DNA from: Sulfurimonas sp.
GTDB lineage: Bacteria; Campylobacterota; Campylobacteria; Campylobacterales; Sulfurimonadaceae
DNA length: 64,000 nt
Assembly: GCF_014859695.1 (NCBI RefSeq)
Contig: NZ_JACUTS010000001.1
Coordinates: forward strand, 62,001 to 126,000
Reading direction: 5' to 3'
The notes under the pieces were generated by a model. The model was not told the DNA's origin. It saw nothing but the letters and a program-made list of their open reading frames with translations, and did no database searches. Shown in pieces: positions 17,958 to 26,771 of the stretch; within the stretch, counting starts at the first letter, position 1; each line of letters starts with the position of its first letter. The translations under genes were made by a program, and so were the position numbers.

Positions 17958-20450
17958 CTATTCATTAATCCATAAGTCAATTTTTCTTTTGTATTCGTTG
18001 AAAATTTTCTCTGCATTAGTATCATCTTTTGCCTGAATATATATATTTAGAAACTCTTTATGTTCGTCAGGAACCATTAAAATCCACTCGTTTTTGCTAA
18101 TCCATATCTTAACGCCGTCGGCATGAGAACTTTTTTTGCCTTTTGAATCTTCTAAAAATTTTCTCATCATCTTACCTTTATGAGCGCTTTGACATGCTAT
18201 ATTTTCGCCCCTGTAGGTAAAGTTTGGTATAGAATCTACAATATCACTCAGAGTTGTTTTGTTTTTTATCAAAAGCTCCAAAAATTTAAAACTGGAAAAA
18301 ACGGCGTCAGTATTTAGAGAAAATTCGCTAAATGCAAAATATCCGTCGGTATTTGCTATGAGATTATACTCTTTTAGCTCTTTTGCATTTAATCCATAAA
18401 CTTTGCCTCTTGTAATCTCAAGATGTTTATATTTTATAAAATCAGGCGCCCAAGCAGGCAGAAAAACTTTTTTAATAAGAGTGTTGTTAAAATCCAGCAA
18501 ATTGAGCAAAACCAGCAGCGCTATATAATCTTTTACAAGAGCTCCCTTGTCGCTTATAAATTGAAGCTTGTGACCGTTTGGATATATCAAAATACCGCAG
18601 TCAAATCCTAGCGATTTTACAATTTTACCTACTTCAGAGTGTGCTCTGTTGATGACGGAGGGCATTTTTTGCAGCTGTTTGTCGTCTTTGTAGGCATTTA
18701 AAATTATTGATTCTATATTGAGGTTATTCAAAATATTCGGATAAATCTTTGAGGTTGAACCAAACATCAAGTTAGTTACTATTTTTATATCTCTTTTTTT
18801 AAATAGATTGGTATCTATCTTCTCTTTGATAGCATTTGAATATCTAGTATTCGTCTCAAAGTCTTCATCTATCTCACCAATTTGATTTGATCTTGCTCTT
18901 CTAAAATTTTCCCTAAAAAATATTTTTTCTATATTTTTTGATAAATTTGTATCAATAAATAGACCTTCGCTTGTGTAAAAGAGGATCTCGGTCTCCTCCT
19001 GATCTTTTGCCGATTGTCTAAAATGAACACCTGCTATTATCTCATCTTGGATTGAGAGGTTATATCTCATAATGACTGATGGGATATTTGAAGTATCTAC
19101 AGCATTGACTCCTGTTGAGAGGAGACCGCTTACAAAGGCGCGTTTGAGCATGATAGAACTTTTATGATAATCGCGAGATATATATACTTTGGATCCTATG
19201 GGCAGGATTGAGCCGAATGATTCAGCCAGCTTAAGCGATATATCGCAAGATAGCTCTATGTTTGCTCTTCCTGCAACTGTGCCAGATTCAAATATTGAGG
19301 CTTTATATTTGTCTCCCCAGATTATATTGTTGCTTACTACGGAGTGCTCTTCTATAATTTTATTGGGCCAAACCATAACATCTTTTTTGAAAGATACATC
19401 TTTGTCAAGAGTACAGTTTTGGGCTATTATAACGCCATGTTTTGCTTTTACTCTTTTATCTATTTTTACGTCATTGCAAATTATGCCGTTGTGTATATTT
19501 GTTTTTGAGCCGACGCTGCACCCTTGCCAAAAAATAGTGTCGCTTAACTTTACATCTTCATCAAGAGTACAGTTTTTACCAATAACAGTATTGTTTAGTT
19601 CGCTCAATCCTGCTACTTTAGAGTTCTTGCCGACTATAACCACTCCTTTTATCTGAACGCTTCTATCTACGGATGCACCTTTTTCGAGATAGAGAACTCC
19701 TTCTGGATATAGCGTTTTTTCGCCTTTTATCGGAAGCGTTATTTTACCTTCAAATATATCTTGATACACTTCGCGGTAACTCTGCGGATTTCCTACATCT
19801 CTCCAGTATCCCTCAATGTGACACCCCCAGATTGTTATATTGCTTGACATAAGACGCACAAAAAGGTCTTTTGCAAAATCGTAATTCTCCTCTTTTGGTA
19901 TAAAGTTTAATATTTCAGGTTCTAAGATGTAGATACCCGTGTTTATAGTGTCGCTAAAAACCTCTCCCCAGCTAGGCTTTTCTAAAAATTTCTCAATTTT
20001 GCCCTGTTTGTTTGCTATGACTACGCCAAATTGCAAAGGGTTTTCTACGGGGGTTAAGGCGATAGTGAGTTTTGATTTTTTTTGTTTGTGAAATTTATAG
20101 ATATCATTAAATTTAAAGTCAGTTACCAAATCCCCGCTTACGATAATAAAAGTCTCATCCAAAAAATCTCTTGCAAATCCTACGGCGCCTGCTGTTCCAT
20201 AATCATCATCAGGCAAAAAGTAGGTTATGTTTACCCCGAAATCTTTTCCGTCTTTAAAATACTCTTTTATAACTTCAGGCATAAAATAGAGCAGAACTGC
20301 TATATCTTTTATCCCCAAATCATCTCTGAGTTTTATAATAATATGTTCCATCATGGGAGCGTTAAGGATTGGCAACATGGGCTTTGGAATAGTGCTGGTA
20401 AGAGGTTGGATTCTTGTCCCGAACCCTCCGGCTAAAACGATTGCTTTCAT
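17958..20450 (-). CDS. Bifunctional-type sugar nucleotidyltransferase + phosphohexomutase-like domain
   Basis: MKAIVLAGGFGTRIQPLTSTIPKPMLP start (trimmed from the 20534 ORF start), left-handed beta-helix repeats, C-terminal mutase-like region. Confidence 0.85.
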   Translation of the reverse strand: MKAIVLAGGFGTRIQPLTSTIPKPMLPILNAPMMEHIIIKLRDDLGIKDIAVLLYFMPEVIKEYFKDGKDFGVNITYFLPDDDYGTAGAVGFARDFLDETFIIVSGDLVTDFKFNDIYKFHKQKKSKLTIALTPVENPLQFGVVIANKQGKIEKFLEKPSWGEVFSDTINTGIYILEPEILNFIPKEENYDFAKDLFVRLMSSNITIWGCHIEGYWRDVGNPQSYREVYQDIFEGKITLPIKGEKTLYPEGVLYLEKGASVDRSVQIKGVVIVGKNSKVAGLSELNNTVIGKNCTLDEDVKLSDTIFWQGCSVGSKTNIHNGIICNDVKIDKRVKAKHGVIIAQNCTLDKDVSFKKDVMVWPNKIIEEHSVVSNNIIWGDKYKASIFESGTVAGRANIELSCDISLKLAESFGSILPIGSKVYISRDYHKSSIMLKRAFVSGLLSTGVNAVDTSNIPSVIMRYNLSIQDEIIAGVHFRQSAKDQEETEILFYTSEGLFIDTNLSKNIEKIFFRENFRRARSNQIGEIDEDFETNTRYSNAIKEKIDTNLFKKRDIKIVTNLMFGSTSKIYPNILNNLNIESIILNAYKDDKQLQKMPSVINRAHSEVGKIVKSLGFDCGILIYPNGHKLQFISDKGALVKDYIALLVLLNLLDFNNTLIKKVFLPAWAPDFIKYKHLEITRGKVYGLNAKELKEYNLIANTDGYFAFSEFSLNTDAVFSSFKFLELLIKNKTTLSDIVDSIPNFTYRGENIACQSAHKGKMMRKFLEDSKGKKSSHADGVKIWISKNEWILMVPDEHKEFLNIYIQAKDDTNAEKIFNEYKRKIDLWINE

Positions 20451-20596
20451 ATTTAAAACCTCATTGTATTTAAAATTATAAGTAATAAGAGTGTATGCTC
20501 TTGATGTGTAGTAATTGTGGAGGCAACCATCCAAAAGTTGAGTTTATGTATTGTAACTCAATTAGGATAAAATTTGTAAACAATGTTGAGGATAGT

Positions 20597-22522
20597 ATGA
20601 TGAAAAAAACAAAACTCCTTTTTGGGGTTCATTCGCATCAGCCGGTCGATAATTTTGACGAGGTACTCTTTGGCGCTATAGCTAAAGCTTATAAGCCTTT
20701 TTTTCAAACACTGAAACTGTTCCCGGATTTTAAATGTTCTGTGCATTTTAGCGGCTGGCTGCTAGAGTTTATCAAAAAAAACGATAACGAACTTTTTTCG
20801 CTTATGCAAAATCTCTCAAATCAGCTAGAGTTTTTCAGCGGCGGTTTTTATGAGCCGATTTTAGCCTCCATACCCTCATGTGACAGAGTAGCCCAAATCC
20901 AAAAATTAAATAGCTTTATAGAAGAAAATTTCAACCAAACACCAATCGGCTTATGGCTTACCGAGAGAGTTTGGGATGACTCTATAATATCTGACTTGAG
21001 TTTATGCGGCATAAAATATGTAATCGTTGATGATTATCACTTCATAGCAAACGGCATTACACAAAATCTTCATGGGTACTATTTGACGGAAAACAACTCT
21101 CACAAGATAGCGATATTTCCCATAAGCAAGGCTTTGAGATACTCTATTCCTTTTAACGACATAGATCATATAAAAGAGCAGCTTTTGTCGATTGCAACAA
21201 CAAAAGAGGGTAACAGCGGCGCTATTATCTTTGATGACGGCGAGAAGTTCGGCATATGGCCGCAGACTTACGATTTGTGTTATACCAACGGATGGTTAAA
21301 GAATTTTTTTGAACTCTGCACCGCAGGCACCGTAATTGAAACTCAAACCTACAGAGAGTTTTTTGAAACGAACAGGGCGTTGGGACTTGTATATTTGCCA
21401 ACGCTCTCTTATGAAGAGATGGGAGAGTGGTCTGCTCTTGATGAGAGGCACAGTTCGCGAGGCGGAATATGGAAAAACTTTTTTATAAAATACCCCCAAA
21501 GCAACTGGATACACAAAAGGGTACTGGAGCTTTCAAAAAAACAGATAAATGATGAGAACTTTCTGGAGTGCTTATATAAGGCAGAGTGTAATGACGTCTT
21601 GTGGCACGGAGTCTTCGGCGGGATCTATCTGCCAAACCTTAGAGATACTGCCTACAGGTATATTATAGAGTGTGAAAATATTTTAAAAAGCAAAGATATA
21701 GAGATTATTGATATAGATTTTGACGGGCATGATGAGTATAAACTAAGCAGCAGCGAGCTTTTATGTATAGTGAAACCAAATTATGGAGCGAGTATTGTTG
21801 AGTTTGATTTAAGAGATAAAAAGTTTAATCTCTTAAATACGCTTACAAGAAGAGTTGAAAAGTATCATCACAAAGCAGAGAGTGAATATCCGGTAGAGGA
21901 CGATTCTGTTACAAAAACAATTCATAGTAATGTTTTTGTCTTGGGGGCTGATAAGCAGAGATATATAGACAGATATCAAAAATATTCCAATCTTGACCAT
22001 ATAAGTGATGGTTCTTTAAATATAGAGAATTTTAAATCAAATCTGTTTGCAGAGTATGGAAGTTTTGTCGACTCCTCGTATGAAAGCGTAGATGAAAAGA
22101 GAGCGTTGTTTGAGTGCAATGGCAAGATTTTAGATACTCACGCGGAGGTAACAAAAAGCTACATGTTAGAAAGTGAGACTCTTCTGTGTGATACTGAGAT
22201 AAAGAGTAAAGTTGAGGAGAGTATGGTATATGCAAATGAGTGGAATTTGCATTTTGTAATGTATGATAAATTGAAGATAAACGGTACGCTTTTGGAAGAG
22301 GAAATGACTCTTTATGCAAATATATTGAGTATCTTTGATCCATATTTAAAAAAAACTCTAAAGTTTGATTTTGAGAACGAGGTACAGATATTTATCTGTA
22401 AAAACTATACTGTGAGTCAAAGTGAATCCGGAATTGACTACACAACGCAGCATCTATCTTTGATGTTCTTGAGAAATTTTACAAAAGATTTAAAATTTAG
22501 TTTCAGTTTTAGCGTGGAGTGA
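20597..22522 (+). CDS. GH57 alpha-amylase / 4-alpha-glucanotransferase with DUF1925/1926-type C-terminal domains
   Basis: KLLFGVHSHQPVDNFDEV; GLWLTERVWDDSI; RBS gaggat before ATG at 20597 (trimmed from ORF start 20495). Confidence 0.85.
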   Translation: MMKKTKLLFGVHSHQPVDNFDEVLFGAIAKAYKPFFQTLKLFPDFKCSVHFSGWLLEFIKKNDNELFSLMQNLSNQLEFFSGGFYEPILASIPSCDRVAQIQKLNSFIEENFNQTPIGLWLTERVWDDSIISDLSLCGIKYVIVDDYHFIANGITQNLHGYYLTENNSHKIAIFPISKALRYSIPFNDIDHIKEQLLSIATTKEGNSGAIIFDDGEKFGIWPQTYDLCYTNGWLKNFFELCTAGTVIETQTYREFFETNRALGLVYLPTLSYEEMGEWSALDERHSSRGGIWKNFFIKYPQSNWIHKRVLELSKKQINDENFLECLYKAECNDVLWHGVFGGIYLPNLRDTAYRYIIECENILKSKDIEIIDIDFDGHDEYKLSSSELLCIVKPNYGASIVEFDLRDKKFNLLNTLTRRVEKYHHKAESEYPVEDDSVTKTIHSNVFVLGADKQRYIDRYQKYSNLDHISDGSLNIENFKSNLFAEYGSFVDSSYESVDEKRALFECNGKILDTHAEVTKSYMLESETLLCDTEIKSKVEESMVYANEWNLHFVMYDKLKINGTLLEEEMTLYANILSIFDPYLKKTLKFDFENEVQIFICKNYTVSQSESGIDYTTQHLSLMFLRNFTKDLKFSFSFSVE

Positions 22523-22592
22523 AAAGCCGAGTTTTATAATTATATTCCAAAGATAATAGTTGAAGCTGATATAGATAAAAAAGGCAGAGGAA

Positions 22593-24062
22593 ATGAAAAA
22601 AAGGACAAAAATAGTAGCAACTGTTGGACCCGCATGTGATAGTCTGGAGACAATCACGGCTTTAGTGAGAGCGGGGGTAAATGTTTTTCGGCTAAATTTT
22701 TCTCACGGCACTCACGAGTATCATTTTGGTGTTTTGCAAAACATAAGAGAGGTAAGCAAGCAAACAGGTTTGTATATCGGTGTTTTGCAAGATATCAGCG
22801 GACCCAAGATTAGGGTGGGTGACTTGAGGGATACTTTTGAGATTATGCACGGCGACAAGATAGAAATTTTAAAGAGCGGTATAGTTGGGTACAAAAGCAA
22901 AAACAACACTTATGTTTTAAGCATAAGTGAGCCAAAAGTTCTGCAAGATTTAAATATGGGGAGTGATATCTTCTTTTGTGATGGGCAGATTAAGACAAAA
23001 ATAGTAGAAATAAAAGATGACAAAATTGTGGTTGAAGCTCTTAGCAACGGTATCTTGTCCTCTTTTAAAGGGGTTAATTTTCCAAACACAAGACTAGGTC
23101 TTGATGTACTTACGCCAAAAGATATAAAAGATATGGAGTGGGGCGTAAAAAACAGTGTTGATTTTATGGCGATATCGTTCGTTCAACATGCAAAAGACGT
23201 CATAAAAGCCAGAGAGATTGTAAGCTCTTTTGGCGGAGATGTGCAGATATTTGCAAAGATAGAGAAGTTTGACGCCGTTGAAAATATTGATGGGATCATA
23301 GAAGCAAGTGACGGGGTAATGGTGGCAAGAGGCGATTTGGGGATAGAGATTCCCTACTATGAGGTGCCTCAGGTTCAAAAAATGATTATCCAAAAAGCAA
23401 ATGAGATGAGCAAGCCCGTAATTACCGCCACTCAAATGCTTCTCTCGGTGACAAACTCCAAGAGCGCGACAAGGGCGGAGATAAGCGACGTGGCAAATGC
23501 CGTACTTGATGGAACTGACGCAGTTATGCTCTCCGAAGAGACGACCGTGGGCAAATACCCTGTAGAGGCGGTAACAATTATGATGGAAACCATCAGAGCG
23601 ACTGAGAGGTCAACTTATCCATATCATAAATTTTCAGATTTTGTGATGCATGATTTTACCGACAGCATAAACTACTCCGCTGCAAGGTTGTCAAACCATC
23701 TAAAAACAGACGGTATTATTGCTATGACAAACTCAGGCAACAGTGCGAAAAAAATCGCAAGATACAGACCAAACCAGACTATTTACGCGGGCTTTCATTC
23801 GCAAAAAACGGCAAGAGTTCTTACTATTGTTTGGGGCGTAGTTCCGGCATTTTTGGTAAAAAAAGGCTCAATCGGGCAGATGCTCAACCAGCTTTTAAAC
23901 GATGGAATAAAACGCAATCTAATCAGCTTTGAGAGAAGTTACATCCTTATAGCAGGCGACCCGTCAGGGGTGAGCGGCAGCACAAATATGATAAGAGCGC
24001 TTCGAAAAGAGGAGATGGAATTTTTTGTAAATCTAAAAGATTTGGAACGTTATGAAGGGTAA
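22593..24062 (+). CDS. pyk: Pyruvate kinase
   Basis: KRTKIVATVGPACDSLETI, MVARGDLGIEIP, VITATQMLLS. Confidence 0.96.
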   Translation: MKKRTKIVATVGPACDSLETITALVRAGVNVFRLNFSHGTHEYHFGVLQNIREVSKQTGLYIGVLQDISGPKIRVGDLRDTFEIMHGDKIEILKSGIVGYKSKNNTYVLSISEPKVLQDLNMGSDIFFCDGQIKTKIVEIKDDKIVVEALSNGILSSFKGVNFPNTRLGLDVLTPKDIKDMEWGVKNSVDFMAISFVQHAKDVIKAREIVSSFGGDVQIFAKIEKFDAVENIDGIIEASDGVMVARGDLGIEIPYYEVPQVQKMIIQKANEMSKPVITATQMLLSVTNSKSATRAEISDVANAVLDGTDAVMLSEETTVGKYPVEAVTIMMETIRATERSTYPYHKFSDFVMHDFTDSINYSAARLSNHLKTDGIIAMTNSGNSAKKIARYRPNQTIYAGFHSQKTARVLTIVWGVVPAFLVKKGSIGQMLNQLLNDGIKRNLISFERSYILIAGDPSGVSGSTNMIRALRKEEMEFFVNLKDLERYEG

Positions 24063-24130
24063 ATATTCTAACTAATTTAGTTAAAATACATAAAAAAATA
24101 ATAAAGTACATATATTAGGAAAAAGAAGCA

Positions 24131-25690
24131 ATGGCGAAAGAGAAACAAGAAGAGTCGATAGAAAAACAACTATGGAAAGCCGCAGATAAACTACGAAAAA
24201 ATATTGATGCCGCAGAGTATAAACATGTGGTTATGGGGCTTGTGTTCTTGAAGTATATCTCAGACAGTTTTCTTGAGCTTTATAACCAACTAAAAGCCGG
24301 TAACGGTGATTATGCAGGAGCTGACCCAGAAGATAGAGATGAATACAAAGCTGAAAATGTGTTTTTTGTTCCACCTACTGCCAGATGGTCGTTTCTTCTT
24401 TCAAATGCAAAACTGCCAAACATCGGAAAAATTGTTGATGAGGCTATGGACGTTGTCGAAAAGGACAATCCATCACTAAAAGGAGTTCTACCAAAAGTTT
24501 TCGCACGAGATAATCTCGACAGCAAATCTCTTGGTGGACTCATTGACCTTATAGGAAACATAGCGTTTGGAGACGCAAAGGCTAGAAGTGCAGATGTACT
24601 TGGTCATGTGTTTGAGTACTTCTTGGGCGAGTTTGCACTTGCTGAGGGCAAACAGGGCGGACAGTTCTATACTCCAAAAAGTGTTGTTGAACTTCTTGTA
24701 AAAATGTTAGAGCCTTACAAAGGCAGAGTGTTTGACCCATGTTGCGGCAGTGGCGGTATGTTTGTTCAATCTGAAAAGTTTGTCACAGAGCATCAAGGAA
24801 AAATAAACGATATTTCTATCTACGGTCAAGAGTCAAACCAAACCACATGGCGACTGGCAAAAATGAACCTTGCCATCCGTGGAATAGACAGCTCACAAGT
24901 CAAATGGAACAACGAAGGCTCATTTTTAAATGATGCTCACAAAGACCTCAAAGCCGACTTCATCATCGCTAACCCGCCTTTCAATGTGAGTGACTGGAGC
25001 GGTGACCTGTTACGAAACGACGGAAGATGGAAATACGGAACGCCGCCCGAGGGAAATGCCAACTACGGATGGATACAACACTTTCTCTATCACTTGGCAC
25101 CAACGGGAACGGCAGGTTTTGTTCTGGCAAAAGGAAGCCTTACTTCCAACACTTCAAATGAAGGGGAGATAAGAAAAGCTCTCATCGAAGCCAACTTAAT
25201 CGACTGTATAGTAAATCTACCTGCAAAACTCTTTTTAAATACTCAAATCCCCGCTTCAATATGGTTTATGAAACGAGGACGAACAACCAAAGATATTTTA
25301 TTTATAGACTCTCGAAATATGGGTGCGCTTATCAACAGACGCACTAAAGAGTTCAGCCATGAAGACACAAACTGTATAGCTAAAGTTTACCACGACTGGA
25401 AAATTCATACCTCTCGTCATTCCGTACTTGATACGGAATCCACTTATCAAGACATAAAAGGCTTCTGCGTATCAGCAAGCCTTGAAAAAGTACGAGAAAT
25501 GAACTATGTTCTCACTCCTGGGCGATATGTAGGACTGGAAGATGTTGAGGATGAATTTGACTTCAAAGAGAGATTTGCTTTTCTACAACAAGAGCTAAAA
25601 GAGCAGATGCAAGAGGAACAAAGCCTAAACGACAAAATCTTGGCAAATCTAGCCAAAGTAAACTTGGTGGTAGAAAATGAAGCCAACTAA
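24131..25690 (+). CDS. hsdM: Type I restriction-modification system methyltransferase subunit
   Basis: AADKLRKNIDAAEYKHVVMGLVFLKYISDSF; GGQFYTPKSVVELLV; FDPCCGSGGMFV; IIANPPFN; VLTPGRYVG. Confidence 0.96.
   Translation: MAKEKQEESIEKQLWKAADKLRKNIDAAEYKHVVMGLVFLKYISDSFLELYNQLKAGNGDYAGADPEDRDEYKAENVFFVPPTARWSFLLSNAKLPNIGKIVDEAMDVVEKDNPSLKGVLPKVFARDNLDSKSLGGLIDLIGNIAFGDAKARSADVLGHVFEYFLGEFALAEGKQGGQFYTPKSVVELLVKMLEPYKGRVFDPCCGSGGMFVQSEKFVTEHQGKINDISIYGQESNQTTWRLAKMNLAIRGIDSSQVKWNNEGSFLNDAHKDLKADFIIANPPFNVSDWSGDLLRNDGRWKYGTPPEGNANYGWIQHFLYHLAPTGTAGFVLAKGSLTSNTSNEGEIRKALIEANLIDCIVNLPAKLFLNTQIPASIWFMKRGRTTKDILFIDSRNMGALINRRTKEFSHEDTNCIAKVYHDWKIHTSRHSVLDTESTYQDIKGFCVSASLEKVREMNYVLTPGRYVGLEDVEDEFDFKERFAFLQQELKEQMQEEQSLNDKILANLAKVNLVVENEAN
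25419..25439. repeat. Short palindromic element inserted in frame inside hsdM
   Basis: attccgta-cttga-tacggaat perfect 8-bp inverted repeat within gtcattccgtacttgatacggaatcc; encodes (S)RHSVLDTES between conserved HsdM segments. Confidence 0.8.
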
Positions 25691-26771
25691 GATAATCTCA
25701 TCAGAGTATAAAGAGTGGATAAATGAGATAAAACAAAAGTTTCAAAGATCTCAAATAAAGGCATCAATACAAGTTAATAGCACTTTGTTGGAGTTTTATT
25801 GGAACCTTGGAAATGAAATAGTTGAAAAACAAAAAAATAGCACTTGGGGAAGTGGTTTTTTACAGCAACTAAGCAATGATTTAAGTGCAGAATTTTCTGA
25901 TGTAAAAGGGTTTTCATATCGTAATTTAAAATATGTACGACAGTGGTTTTTATTTTATACGACAATGGATACAAAAGGGAAACAGCTTGTTGCCCAATTT
26001 GATGATAAAAAAAGGAAACAAGTTGTTTCGCAAATTTTGATGATACCATGGGGACATAATATCGCCATCATTCAAAAATGCAAAAGTGTAGATGAAGCCC
26101 TATATTATGTACAAAACACTATTAAAAACGGTATTAGTAGAAATGTACTTATTCACCAAATAGAAACAAATCTTTATGCAAGGGATGGAAAAGCTATCAC
26201 AAATTTTGAAGCTACATTGCCACCTATTCAATCTGATTTAGCTAAAGAGATTACAAAAGACCCTTATAACTTTGATTTTTTGAGCCTTACAAAAGGCTAC
26301 CTTGAAAAAGAGTTAGAAAATGCTCTCACGGACAATATCACAAAGTTTTTACTAGAACTTGGAAGCGGATTTGCCTTTGTGGGCAGACAGTATAAGCTCC
26401 TAGTCGGTGGTGATGAGTTTAGAATAGATTTGCTTTTTTATCATACCAAGCTTAAATGTTATGTGGTAGTGGAGCTAAAGGTAGAAGCGTTCAAACCAGA
26501 GTTTGCAGGAAAACTTAGCTTTTATACATCAGCAGTAGATGGTGAGCTAAAAGATAAAAATGACAATCCAACCATAGGGATACTCATCTGCAAATCCAAA
26601 AATGACATAGTCGTAGAGTATGCACTCAAAGATATAAATAAACCTTTGGGTATTAGTGAGTACGAGCTCACAGAAATCCTTCCAAAAGAGTATAAATCAT
26701 CACTTCCTAGCATAGAGCAAATAGAGGCACAATTAGAAGATGAGAATGCAGAGGCGGTGGGTGATGAGTAA
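25677..26771 (+). CDS. DUF1016/YhcG family PDDEXK nuclease
   Basis: N-term EYKEWINEIKQKFQRSQIKASIQVNSTLLEFYWNLGNEIVEKQ; C-term GSGFAFVGRQYKLLVGGDEFRIDLLFYHTKLKCYVVVELKVEAFKPEFAGKLSFY (PDDEXK core). Confidence 0.92.
   Translation: MKPTKIISSEYKEWINEIKQKFQRSQIKASIQVNSTLLEFYWNLGNEIVEKQKNSTWGSGFLQQLSNDLSAEFSDVKGFSYRNLKYVRQWFLFYTTMDTKGKQLVAQFDDKKRKQVVSQILMIPWGHNIAIIQKCKSVDEALYYVQNTIKNGISRNVLIHQIETNLYARDGKAITNFEATLPPIQSDLAKEITKDPYNFDFLSLTKGYLEKELENALTDNITKFLLELGSGFAFVGRQYKLLVGGDEFRIDLLFYHTKLKCYVVVELKVEAFKPEFAGKLSFYTSAVDGELKDKNDNPTIGILICKSKNDIVVEYALKDINKPLGISEYELTEILPKEYKSSLPSIEQIEAQLEDENAEAVGDE

Noticed and set aside
19189-19656. 155-aa plus-strand ORF opposite the nucleotidyltransferase fusion
   Set aside because: Antisense to the beta-helix repeat region; repetitive codon bias explains the open frame.
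20451-20596. N-terminal extensions of the divergent ORFs 17958-20534 and 20495-22522
   Set aside because: The two extensions overlap each other head to head; conserved starts MKAIVLAGG (20450) and MMKKTKLLFG (20597) are better supported, leaving a normal divergent promoter region.
24063-24130. Possible att/integration site or integrase at the left edge of the defence island
   Set aside because: No tRNA, integrase, transposase or flanking direct repeat recognisable at either boundary.
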